The translations under genes were made by a program, and so were the position numbers. Shown here piece after piece: positions 9,664-18,173 of a stretch of DNA of 64,000 bases (position 1 is the stretch's first letter; every line of letters begins with the position of its first letter). The stretch is from an uncultured Desulfobacter sp. (GTDB taxonomy: Bacteria > Desulfobacterota > Desulfobacteria > Desulfobacterales > Desulfobacteraceae). The notes below the pieces were generated by a model that was given only the letters and a program-made list of their open reading frames with translations, searched no databases and was not told where the DNA came from. The stretch lies in contig NZ_OY781882.1 of NCBI RefSeq assembly GCF_963677125.1, positions 2,178,501 to 2,242,500 on the forward strand, read 5' to 3'.

Positions 9664-10070
9664 AGCCTTTTAAGTAAATCGTTCAGGTGTTTTCTGGCAT
9701 AGGGTGTCATCTCCGAAAAATATATCCCAATCCCGCCTGAATCTGTTCTGGCCACGACACCGTTAAGTTTAAAAGGCCGGGACTGACCGGGCAGGGCAAA
9801 GACGACCTTTGCCGGAACCCCGACATCCGGTTTTAAGCTGGATTTTACCAACACCCCGGAAGCACTCATATTTCCGGCATTAGATTGTATGACATTATCA
9901 CCGATCAAAACATCTATTTCAATGGCTTTATCCACCCGGGGATAAGATCTGGGTTCCTTGATATTTCGAATATACTCAAGGAGATCCTTTTGAAGGTCTT
10001 CGTTCAGGGAACGGGCTTCCGACATTATCTCATCCAGGAGCGCACTGTTTTTTAAAATTGTATCCGTCAC
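9660..10070 (-). CDS. PilZ-domain c-di-GMP receptor-like protein
   Basis: Small cytosolic protein likely to bind cyclic di-GMP. After a helical N-terminus come the two PilZ signatures: PRSYPR (RxxxR) and NMSASG ([D/N]xSxxG), followed by a beta-barrel-like stretch ending ARKHLNDLLKRL. I chose GTG at 10070 because AAGGAG lies seven bases before it. The frame is open to a GTG at 10136 but with no ribosome site. About 136 residues. It stands alone, tail to tail with topA. The target process (motility, polysaccharide) cannot be told from context. Confidence 0.8.
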   Translation of the reverse strand: MTDTILKNSALLDEIMSEARSLNEDLQKDLLEYIRNIKEPRSYPRVDKAIEIDVLIGDNVIQSNAGNMSASGVLVKSSLKPDVGVPAKVVFALPGQSRPFKLNGVVARTDSGGIGIYFSEMTPYARKHLNDLLKRL

Positions 10071-10251
10071 CTTTTCACTCCTTGTCTTTGGCCCTTTGAA
10101 CGGGCTGTTAGCAGATAAAAATAACCAACTAATCACAAATTGTTGAGCGTATTTAAAAAATATAAGCGATTTTTATCCAGGACTCAAGTAATATAACGGT
10201 TCTGTCTCACGACACTAAACCGTTTTACGATGATTTCACAAAGTATTATGA

Positions 10252-11193
10252 TCATGCCGTCAATGATTGTTTTAGATCTTGTACGTTAAAAATCTCATCA
10301 TCTTTAACACCTAAAACCCGGGCTGTAGTTTTTACGGCACCGGCAAAAGAGCCCCCCGATTGCCTCAAATCTTTGAGGGCATAGGCCCCTCTTGATTTTG
10401 ACAACTTTTCGCCTTTACCTCCAAGAACAAGCCCGTGATGCAGAAACCTGCATACCGGAAATGAGGTGAAACCAAAACACTGGGCAAGATAAATCTGGGC
10501 TGCAGTGGACAAAAACAGGTCCTGTCCACGGACAATAAAATTGATACCGCCTTGTTCATCTTCCAAAAGGCTTGCCAGATGATAACTGGGTTGATCATCC
10601 TTGCGCCAGACTACAAAATCACCAAATGTACCGGCCAGATCAATGGACTGATTGTTGACCTCGATGATGGTATCCTTGGGCACCTTTAAGCGAATAGCAT
10701 GACGACCGGGTTCAAATGCAAGACCTGCATGTCGGCATGTGCCCGGATACAATCCACTGGGAGATATTTTTTTTATGGATGCCCGGCTGCACCGGCACAC
10801 AAAAGTATGTTGACCTGCTTTTTCTGCTTTATTCAGGGTCAGGGCCTGCAACCTGTCCCGGTAATACTCTTTTTTTTTGTGCAAAGAATAATTTTTATAA
10901 AAATCATCCGGCCCTGTTGGTCCTGTATCCCAGTCCAGCCCCAACCAATCTAAATTTATAAAAATATCTTCCAGTACATCGGGCCTGAAGCGGATACCGT
11001 CCATATCATCAATTCGCAAATGAAGGCGTCCTTTACGGCTTCTTACAATGGCCCATGTCATTAAAAAATTCACGGCATTGCCCAGGTGCAAAAAACCGCT
11101 GGGCGTTGGCGCCAGACGGGAAATCGGATGTATCGGCACATCAGACAGACACAAAGGCGAACTGTTTTCTAAAATTATAGATTTTTCCTGCAC
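10252..11193 (-). CDS. gluQ: Glutamyl-Q tRNA(Asp) synthetase
   Basis: GluRS paralogue that attaches glutamate to queuosine at position 34 of tRNA(Asp). The 313 residues lack an anticodon-binding domain, as expected. Catalytic motifs are seen: RLAPTPSGFLHLGNA (HIGH class), RIDDMD, and KLSKSRGA (KMSKS). Zinc ligands appear as CRCSR and YPGTCR. The family also includes truncated GluRS of other uses, but length and motifs fit GluQ. The start lies 33 bp downstream (in transcription sense) of a heptamer tandem repeat. Confidence 0.88.
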   Translation of the reverse strand: MQEKSIILENSSPLCLSDVPIHPISRLAPTPSGFLHLGNAVNFLMTWAIVRSRKGRLHLRIDDMDGIRFRPDVLEDIFINLDWLGLDWDTGPTGPDDFYKNYSLHKKKEYYRDRLQALTLNKAEKAGQHTFVCRCSRASIKKISPSGLYPGTCRHAGLAFEPGRHAIRLKVPKDTIIEVNNQSIDLAGTFGDFVVWRKDDQPSYHLASLLEDEQGGINFIVRGQDLFLSTAAQIYLAQCFGFTSFPVCRFLHHGLVLGGKGEKLSKSRGAYALKDLRQSGGSFAGAVKTTARVLGVKDDEIFNVQDLKQSLTA

Positions 11194-11225
11194 AAAATTT
11201 TACCTTAGCCTTTCTAAATTATGCC

Positions 11226-11304
11226 CTTCGAGCTTCGAGCTTCGAGCTATGAGCTATGAGCTATGAGCTATGAGCTATGAGCTATGAGCTATGAGCTATG
11301 AGCT
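11226..11304 (+). repeat. Heptanucleotide tandem repeat (GAGCTTC then GAGCTAT)
   Basis: A perfect 7-bp tandem array: a partial and two full GAGCTTC units, then eight GAGCTAT units and a partial one, from about 11226 to 11304. Every unit contains the palindrome AGCT, so the tract can also form slipped or cruciform structures. It lies between gluQ (start 11193, minus strand) and the hypD operon, close to where a gluQ promoter would sit. Confidence 0.9.
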
Positions 11305-11484
11305 AAAACGTATACTATAAATTTATGTGAAAGTCCTGAAATTATGGCACAGGCTTGACAAAAATATTTGGACTTCTTAGGTTAATTGCCCGGGCCGTCA
11401 GCCTTGACAATGTAGAATAGGCACAACAGGCTGCCCAGAGACCCATGTGAGAAAATTTTCAAAGCTTATGGAGACACACAGGAA

Positions 11485-12387
11485 ATGACGGGGTGTATTT
11501 TTGATATCAAAAAATACGCCATCCATGACGGTCCCAGCATCAGAACTACGGTCTTTTTCAAGGGTTGTCCCCTAAGATGCCTCTGGTGCCACAATCCGGA
11601 AGGCATTTTTTCTGACATCCAGCGAATCCATCATGCAAAGATATGTGTCGGGTGCGGCCAGTGCATAGATCAGTGCAGTGCCGGGGCGTTGTCCTTTACA
11701 GGAGATAAAATCGCCAGGGACAAAGTATTGTGTACCGGATGCGGACATTGCGCAGAGATCTGCCCTGCCCTAGCCCATGAAACCTTGGGCAAGGCCATGG
11801 ATGTGGATCAAATTTTAACAGAAATTGAAAAAGATATTCCCTTTTATGACCAGTCCGGCGGCGGGGTGACGTTTTCCGGTGGAGAGCCCCTGTTTCAGCC
11901 AAAGTTTTTGCTTAAACTGCTCCTGGCCTGCAAGGCATTAAATCTGCATTGTGCCGTAGACACAAGCCTGTACACCCAAACGGCACTTCTGGATGATATT
12001 TCAGACTTAGCCGACCTGTTCCTGGTGGACATCAAGCATATGGATACCAGGACCCATAAAAAATTCACAGGCGTTCCCAACGAAATGATCCTGGCAAACA
12101 TCCGGTCCCTTGCCCGGCAGCACTGCGACATGCGATTTCGCATCCCCTTGATAGAGGGCGTGAATACTGATTTCGAAAATATGGCAGCTACAGCACAATT
12201 CATCTGTCAGATCGCACCGGGCAGCCGAGTGGATCTGCTGCCCTTTCATGGCATGGCGTCATCCAAATATAAAAAACTGGACATGACCATGCCCGATTAT
12301 ACCCTGACCAGGCCCAGCAAGAATACAATACAGCGATGTGCAGATCAGCTTGAACATTCAGGCCTTTGCATCACCATTGGAGGCTGA
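11485..12387 (+). CDS. Glycyl radical enzyme activase (radical SAM) for HypD
   Basis: Radical-SAM activase that installs the glycyl radical on the partner enzyme. The 300-residue protein has the SAM-cluster motif in GCPLRCLWCHNPEG, followed by a ferredoxin-like insert with two more 4Fe-4S motifs (CVGCGQCIDQC and CTGCGHCAEICP), as in GRE activases other than the pyruvate formate-lyase one. The SAM-binding GGEP (FSGGEPLFQP) and DIKHMD motifs follow. Start ATG at 11485, preceded by a weak AGGAA. The gene product ends 4 bp before the HypD start, so the pair is one operon. Confidence 0.92.
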   Translation: MTGCIFDIKKYAIHDGPSIRTTVFFKGCPLRCLWCHNPEGIFSDIQRIHHAKICVGCGQCIDQCSAGALSFTGDKIARDKVLCTGCGHCAEICPALAHETLGKAMDVDQILTEIEKDIPFYDQSGGGVTFSGGEPLFQPKFLLKLLLACKALNLHCAVDTSLYTQTALLDDISDLADLFLVDIKHMDTRTHKKFTGVPNEMILANIRSLARQHCDMRFRIPLIEGVNTDFENMAATAQFICQIAPGSRVDLLPFHGMASSKYKKLDMTMPDYTLTRPSKNTIQRCADQLEHSGLCITIGG

Positions 12388-12391
12388 TAAA

Positions 12392-14752
12392 ATGAACGAA
12401 AGAATTCAATACTTACGCAACTTAAGTTTCAATGCCGAACCTGCCATATCCATTGAGCGTGCTTTAATCGAAACCCACTTTTATCAGGAGAATACCGGGC
12501 GCTATTCCCTGCCCGTGCTCCGGGCAAAATTTTTTAAAACCTTGTGCCGGGACAAAACAATATATATCGGCGAAAAAGAGCTGATCGTTGGAGAACGAGG
12601 GCCGGCGCCCAAGTTTGTCCCCACCTTCCCGGAACTGACCTGCCACACGGCAATCGACCTTGAAACCTTGAACAACAGGCCGATGACCCGCTATAAAGTG
12701 GCCCCCGAAGACATTAAAACCTACCAGGAACAAATCATCCCCTTTTGGCAGGGCCGTTCCATCCGGGACCGGATTTTCAGCCAGGTGCCGAAAAACTGGG
12801 AAAAAGCTTACCAGGCAGGCCTTTTTACCGAATTCATGGAACAACGCGCCCCGGGGCACACCGCCCTAGACGGACAAATCTATTACACGGGCATGGCTGA
12901 TTTCAAGGCCCGTATTCAGGCAAGAATCGAAAGTCTGGATTATATGAATGATCCCGAAGCCGCAGACCGGTTCGAAACCCTGTCAGCCATGAATATTGCC
13001 TGTGACAGCTTAATTTTGTTTGCAAACCGCCATGCAGATCGGGCAGAGCAGATGGCGGCCGACGAAACCGATTCCCGGCGCCGAATAGAACTTTTAGAAA
13101 TCGCCGGGGTCTGCCGCAAGGTGCCGGAACACGCACCTGATACCTTTCACGAAGCCATCCAGATGTACTGGTTTGTGCACTTGGGCACCATCACCGAACT
13201 CAATGGTTGGGATGCCATGTCACCCGGCCATCTGGATCAGCACCTGACCCCCTTTTATGAAAAGCAATTAAAGGCAGGCACCATTGACAGAAAAAAAGCC
13301 AAGGAACTTCTGGCCTGCCTTTGGATAAAAATAAATAACCATACCGCCCCGCCCAAGGTCGGGGTGACCGCCAAAGAGAGTGGCACCTACAATGATTTCA
13401 CCCAGATCAACCTCGGCGGAGTTAAAGCCGACGGCAGTGACGGATCAAGTGAAGTTTCCTTCATGGCCCTGGAGGTGGCGGACGAACTTGCTCTGCTCCA
13501 GCCCCAGCCATCCGTACACATCAGTACCAGAACCCCGGAACGATTCCTTGATGCAGCGGCCCGGGTCATCAAAAAAGGCTATGGATATCCATCCGTGTTC
13601 AACACAGACACGGTCATCATGGAACAGGTGGGCATGGGTAAAACCCTGGAAGACGCCAGGCAAGGTGGTACCAGCGGATGCATTGAGACCGGATGTTTCG
13701 GCAAAGAAGCCTATATACTCACCGGCTATCTCAATATTCCCAAAATCCTTGAAATCACGCTGAACAATGGAATTGACCCCCTATCCAATGAGATGGTGGG
13801 TATTGAAACAGGTGACCCCTTAGCATTTGCCAGCTTTGGGGAACTTTATGCGGCCTTCCAGGCCCAGCTTGAATATATTGTGGATTTAAAAATCAAAGTG
13901 AATAATTACATAGAGCGCATGTATGCGGCATACTGTCCGGCACCGCTGCTCTCCTGTGTGATTGAGGGGTGTATTGACAAAGGAAAAGATTATTATAATG
14001 CAGGCCCCAAGTACAACACCAACTATATTCAATGTTGCGGTATCGGGACGGTAACCGACAGCCTGGCCGCCATCAAAACCCATGTGTATGATGACCAATC
14101 CGTGTCCATGAAAGATCTTTTAAGTGCCCTGGCTGCAAACTTTAAGGATGCCGAGGCGCTTCGTTTGAAACTTTGGAACCGCACACCCTTCTTCGGCAAT
14201 GATGATGACAGGGCCGACGCCATTATGACCCAAGTCTACAACAGCTTGTTGTCTGCCATTGACGGCAAACCCAACACCAAGGGTACGGTTTACCGGCTGA
14301 ATATGCTTTCCACCACCTGCCATGTCTATTTCGGCAAAATGCTCGGTGCAACCCCCAACGGCAGGTTCGCCCACACGCCGGAATCCGATGGCACCTCGCC
14401 CTCCCACGGTGCGGATAAAAAGGGCCCAACAGCGGTGATCAAATCCCTTTCCAAAATGGACCAGGCCAGATCCGGCGGGACACTGCTCAACCAGCGTTTT
14501 CTGCCTTCAATACTGGCCACAGATAAAGACTTAAAAAAACTGACCGCGCTGATCCGTACCTATTTTGGGCTTGGGGGCCACCATATCCAGTTCAACGTGG
14601 TGGACACCAAGACGCTGAGGGCGGCCCAGCAATCCCCGGAAGGCTACCGGAACCTGCTGGTCCGGGTGGCGGGTTACAGTGACTATTTCGTAGACCTTGA
14701 TAAAGATCACCAGGAGGAGATCATTAGCCGGACAGCGCAGCAGATGCAGTAA
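12392..14752 (+). CDS. hypD: trans-4-hydroxy-L-proline dehydratase (glycyl radical enzyme)
   Basis: Glycyl radical enzyme that dehydrates trans-4-hydroxy-L-proline to pyrroline-5-carboxylate under anoxic conditions. ATG at 12392 follows GGAGG by eight bases; 786 residues, standard for the family. The thiyl-radical site is GGTSGCIETGCFGKEAYIL with Cys430 and Glu432 (CxE), and the glycyl radical site is RVAGYSDYF with Gly761. From memory, long stretches (for example FMEQRAPGHT, QMYWFVHLG, GHHIQFNV) agree with the Clostridioides HypD rather than with choline, isethionate or glycerol enzymes, so I rate the specific call fairly high. No pyrroline-5-carboxylate reductase gene is adjacent. Confidence 0.82.
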   Translation: MNERIQYLRNLSFNAEPAISIERALIETHFYQENTGRYSLPVLRAKFFKTLCRDKTIYIGEKELIVGERGPAPKFVPTFPELTCHTAIDLETLNNRPMTRYKVAPEDIKTYQEQIIPFWQGRSIRDRIFSQVPKNWEKAYQAGLFTEFMEQRAPGHTALDGQIYYTGMADFKARIQARIESLDYMNDPEAADRFETLSAMNIACDSLILFANRHADRAEQMAADETDSRRRIELLEIAGVCRKVPEHAPDTFHEAIQMYWFVHLGTITELNGWDAMSPGHLDQHLTPFYEKQLKAGTIDRKKAKELLACLWIKINNHTAPPKVGVTAKESGTYNDFTQINLGGVKADGSDGSSEVSFMALEVADELALLQPQPSVHISTRTPERFLDAAARVIKKGYGYPSVFNTDTVIMEQVGMGKTLEDARQGGTSGCIETGCFGKEAYILTGYLNIPKILEITLNNGIDPLSNEMVGIETGDPLAFASFGELYAAFQAQLEYIVDLKIKVNNYIERMYAAYCPAPLLSCVIEGCIDKGKDYYNAGPKYNTNYIQCCGIGTVTDSLAAIKTHVYDDQSVSMKDLLSALAANFKDAEALRLKLWNRTPFFGNDDDRADAIMTQVYNSLLSAIDGKPNTKGTVYRLNMLSTTCHVYFGKMLGATPNGRFAHTPESDGTSPSHGADKKGPTAVIKSLSKMDQARSGGTLLNQRFLPSILATDKDLKKLTALIRTYFGLGGHHIQFNVVDTKTLRAAQQSPEGYRNLLVRVAGYSDYFVDLDKDHQEEIISRTAQQMQ

Positions 14753-14781
14753 ACAACATAAAACACTTGAAATCCAAAGAC

Positions 14782-15177
14782 TTACTTCATTGTAACCACC
14801 GGACAATGGGCATTGAGAACCACGGCCTGGGCTGTGGAACCTAACAGCAGTTTCCCCACCTTGGTTCTGTTTTTCACACCGATAATCACTTCGTCGGCCT
14901 GGGTCTCCTTGGCAAAATTAACCAGATCATCCCCGGGGTCAATGCCGCGAATCAGTAAATGGGTTTCACAGGTAATATACTTCCTGTCAAAATGGGTTTT
15001 GGCCTTTTCCAGCCCGGCTTCAGTCTCATTGATCAGGTCCTGATCCTTTTCCATACCCTCGGGCATTATGGTAACGATCAATACGGTTGCATTAAAAAGC
15101 TGCGCCCGTTTCAATGCAAGTTCGAGAAGATTTTCCGCCTGATTTGTGCCACGTTTGTAGCCCACGATAAGTTTCAT
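14782..15177 (-). CDS. Universal stress protein (UspA family)
   Basis: Single-domain Usp protein of 131 residues, normally a dimeric cytosolic nucleotide-binding stress protein. It opens MKLIVGYKRG, has the TIMPEG strand, and ends with the ATP-binding pattern GVKNRTKVGKLLLGSTAQ followed by VVLNAHCPVVTMK (G2xG9xGS type). Start ATG at 15177. It lies convergent to hypD and downstream of the Omp85 gene on the same strand, with a 213-bp gap that holds no other gene I can support. Confidence 0.9.
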   Translation of the reverse strand: MKLIVGYKRGTNQAENLLELALKRAQLFNATVLIVTIMPEGMEKDQDLINETEAGLEKAKTHFDRKYITCETHLLIRGIDPGDDLVNFAKETQADEVIIGVKNRTKVGKLLLGSTAQAVVLNAHCPVVTMK

Positions 15178-15390
15178 CTACTATTCCTTAAGTTGTACAT
15201 TTTTTAAAAATTAAAATGTTTCCGGCCCCAGCCGCAAGAATCAAAAAGCCCTTCGGCACCCTGGGATACCGATCCATAACTATAAAGCCGATTTTATAAA
15301 AAATTTTAGAGAACAAAACAAGACAAACTGTCCATTCCGGGGGCCTTCCAATTGACTTTAAGGTACAACACAAGCATTTGTAAAGCCCAA

Positions 15391-18171
15391 TTAAAAAGTA
15401 TAGCCCATGGAAAAATAAAAACACCCATCACTTTCATCGGATCTGGGATTCAATTTCCAACCGTATAGAAGACTAATCGGCCCCACGGGTGTCTGGCGGC
15501 GCAGGCCGACCCCCACACTGCTCCGGAACGATTCCGAGATGCCCGGCTCTTGGATCCGGGTTAAAGCACCAGTGTCAAAAAACAGGGCAAATTCATAATT
15601 TAATCCCAGATCGTACCGGGCTTCCACAGAGCCCAGCATCATGGAGCGCCCACCCACAGCACTGTCATCGTCATCATACTGCAGCATATTTTCATCAAAT
15701 CCTCTTACCGTTGAGGCGCCCCCCAGATAATAGAGATACCCATCGGCAATATGGCTATTGCGCCCATAAGTCCCCATACTCCCGTAGCGGCCGCGCATGG
15801 CGATAACCAGATCCTCGGAGGCCGACCAATAATAACGCAGTTCCATACCGTATTTGTAAAAATCATCCTGACTTGAGCCGACACCTTTAAACAAATCAAA
15901 GGTGGTCGTTGCAAGCAACCCCTTTGTCGGGCGAACCAGGGAATCGGTGGTGCGCCAGGTAATACCGGTATTCACCTGGCCGATATGGCGAACGCCGTAA
16001 TCGTCCTTTTCATCATCATCAAGCTCACGATCCACCCTCAAATATTGATCCCGGTATTCATAGCCCCCACCTAAAGAGAAACTGATTCTTTTATTGTTAA
16101 AATTACGCAAAAACGTCTGGGACAGGCCATAGCTTCGGGTGCCGTATTCTTTGTTGAACGCCTCGTTTTTTTTTGTATAGACCTTACTTGTGGAACTAAA
16201 GCGCGTGGACAAAAATCTGGGTTCGGTCAAGGAAAAATCCACGCCGTACCCCACCTGGCTCCACTCAAAACCGACCTGGGCATTCAAATTGTGGCCCAAA
16301 AAATCATTATCCCCGATGCCTGTTTCCACGTACACATGCCGGGCGGTATCATATCCGCCAGCCAGTTCAACATAATAGGGTTTTTTTTCGGATATCTCCA
16401 CAATCAGATCAACCTCGGACTGCCTGTTTTTCAGGCCCGCGACTCTAATTCTCACGGTATCCACGGCACTAAGATCCTGGATATTTCTGCGGGACTCCAC
16501 AATCTTGATCATGGAAAACGGTTCTCCTGCAACGATTTCCAACTCATCTTCAAGCTCTTTAGTTTTCATCCGCAGGTTTCCGGCATAAAAAATTTTGCCT
16601 ACGACCACTTTGGGCCCCGGGTCCACATGATAGGTGATCCGGATACGGGTTTTGTCTTTGGAAAATTTAGACTTAGCTTTCACCTGGACATGGGGATAAC
16701 CTTTTTCTGAGACTTTTTGCTGCAACGCTGAAATATCATCTTCAATGAGAGTACTGTCATACCAGATCCCTACTTTCATGGCCATAACATCACGGCCCTC
16801 ATCCAACGCCATGACGGAAAGCCCCTCGATATTTACCTGTTCCACTTTTGTTCTGGGACCTTCCTTTATAATAATCTCAACGGCAACCTGTTTTTCACGC
16901 TTATTCGGCACATCACGAATCTTAACTTTTTTATTTACCCGGGCTTTTGTAAACCCTTTGGTAACATAAAATGCCTTAACCGCTTTGAGATCATCTTTGA
17001 GCTCTGCCTTACAGAAAGCGCCTTTTTTTTCAGTCAAAATATTTTTTTTAAGTTCTTTTAAAGACAAGGAATCTGCGCCGCTGATTTTCAGCTCAGACAC
17101 GATGTACTTCACCCCTTCGTCTATAACGATATTAACCTGCCGCATATCCGGTTTTTGGGAGGGAACGTTCTCGTCTTTAACGTTTACATCTTGAAATCCT
17201 TTGTTTTCATACCGTTTCCGGATATTGCGCATGCTTTTTTTCAAGGCAAAATCGTTTTTGTTTCCCTTGTCCTGGAGTAATAGTTCTTTTTTCAACGTCC
17301 AGGTATACATAGACGCGTTGCCCTCGATATCAATTTTGTACAGCGGTCCTTCATCAATTGTAAAAACGACATCCAGGCTGTCACTGCCTTTGACCGGTAA
17401 CGGTTGTGCCTTCACCTGGACATCGGCATACCCTTTTTTCCGGTAAAACTGCATGACCTTCTTGATATCTTCTTTCATTTTTTTGTCTGTAAACCGGTTG
17501 CCCTGCCACGGCAAAAGAGATGTCCGCCAGATCCCGGTCATTAATCTAAGACGGGCCTGACCGATATGTTCATTACCTTTAAACACCACTTTGCGGATCC
17601 TGTGGAAAGGTCCTTTATCAATATCTACCTCAACAACGTAATAATCGTCCTCTTTCTCGGCAGATATATTCACCTTTGGCGCATAAAATCCCTGTTGATG
17701 GAAAAGCTTTTCAACCCGCTGGGCCTGGTTTGCCATTTTCTGAGCGTCATAAGCGCCGCCGGCCTTGATGGTCATTACGTTCAGCACTTCCTGCTCAAAC
17801 AAAGGGAAGGCATTATTAATATGAATATCCTTTATCCTGGAAAAGGGGGTCAATTCAAAGGTTAGCGCCAGACCTTGTTCTTTCTTTTCAGGATCCGGCA
17901 CATGGATCACTTCAAATAGCTGGGATTCCGTTAACGCCTTGATCGCCGCATCCATGGCCGCCAGGGAATAATCCTCCCCGACGTTTAAGGGAATAAAGCT
18001 TGAGGCAACGGACTGCCAGAGCGCCTGTTTTTCAGGAGGACAATTCACTATAATATTGATATCCGAAACCTTATCGGCATTTTCCCCAAACGCATTTGCC
18101 GCAAGGCCCAAAAGAAGACAGGCCGCAAAAACAACAGAAACAGCACCAGAACAAAATTTTTTCAACCGCAT
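15391..18171 (-). CDS. Omp85/TamA-type outer-membrane protein with about seven POTRA domains
   Basis: Outer-membrane beta-barrel protein of the Omp85 superfamily, 926 residues. A signal peptide (cut near ANAFG) is followed by seven POTRA-like repeats, judged from the recurring beta-alpha-alpha-beta pattern with starts at about residues 38, 108, 182, 272, 346, 430 and 505, each with a YxxxGF or KGY segment (for example FHQQGFYAPKV, YRKKGYADVQV, YENKGFQDVNV, YVTKGFTKARV, VSEKGYPHVQV). From about residue 585 comes the 16-strand barrel, ending in GYTF with C-terminal Phe. It starts 2 bp after the tamB stop, so the two form a TamAB-like unit; TamA itself has three POTRAs and BamA five. Confidence 0.88.
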   Translation of the reverse strand: MRLKKFCSGAVSVVFAACLLLGLAANAFGENADKVSDINIIVNCPPEKQALWQSVASSFIPLNVGEDYSLAAMDAAIKALTESQLFEVIHVPDPEKKEQGLALTFELTPFSRIKDIHINNAFPLFEQEVLNVMTIKAGGAYDAQKMANQAQRVEKLFHQQGFYAPKVNISAEKEDDYYVVEVDIDKGPFHRIRKVVFKGNEHIGQARLRLMTGIWRTSLLPWQGNRFTDKKMKEDIKKVMQFYRKKGYADVQVKAQPLPVKGSDSLDVVFTIDEGPLYKIDIEGNASMYTWTLKKELLLQDKGNKNDFALKKSMRNIRKRYENKGFQDVNVKDENVPSQKPDMRQVNIVIDEGVKYIVSELKISGADSLSLKELKKNILTEKKGAFCKAELKDDLKAVKAFYVTKGFTKARVNKKVKIRDVPNKREKQVAVEIIIKEGPRTKVEQVNIEGLSVMALDEGRDVMAMKVGIWYDSTLIEDDISALQQKVSEKGYPHVQVKAKSKFSKDKTRIRITYHVDPGPKVVVGKIFYAGNLRMKTKELEDELEIVAGEPFSMIKIVESRRNIQDLSAVDTVRIRVAGLKNRQSEVDLIVEISEKKPYYVELAGGYDTARHVYVETGIGDNDFLGHNLNAQVGFEWSQVGYGVDFSLTEPRFLSTRFSSTSKVYTKKNEAFNKEYGTRSYGLSQTFLRNFNNKRISFSLGGGYEYRDQYLRVDRELDDDEKDDYGVRHIGQVNTGITWRTTDSLVRPTKGLLATTTFDLFKGVGSSQDDFYKYGMELRYYWSASEDLVIAMRGRYGSMGTYGRNSHIADGYLYYLGGASTVRGFDENMLQYDDDDSAVGGRSMMLGSVEARYDLGLNYEFALFFDTGALTRIQEPGISESFRSSVGVGLRRQTPVGPISLLYGWKLNPRSDESDGCFYFSMGYTF

Positions 18172-18173
18172 CC

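Noticed and set aside
9053..9673. Open frame of 206 codons within the topA zinc-ribbon region
   Set aside because: Shifted frame of the repeated cysteine-rich C-terminus of topoisomerase I; no features of its own.
11330..11484. Riboswitch or attenuator upstream of the hypD activase
   Set aside because: CAGCCT and AGGCTG can pair across 23 bases near 11400-11436, but there is no second copy, no T-run and no known motif.
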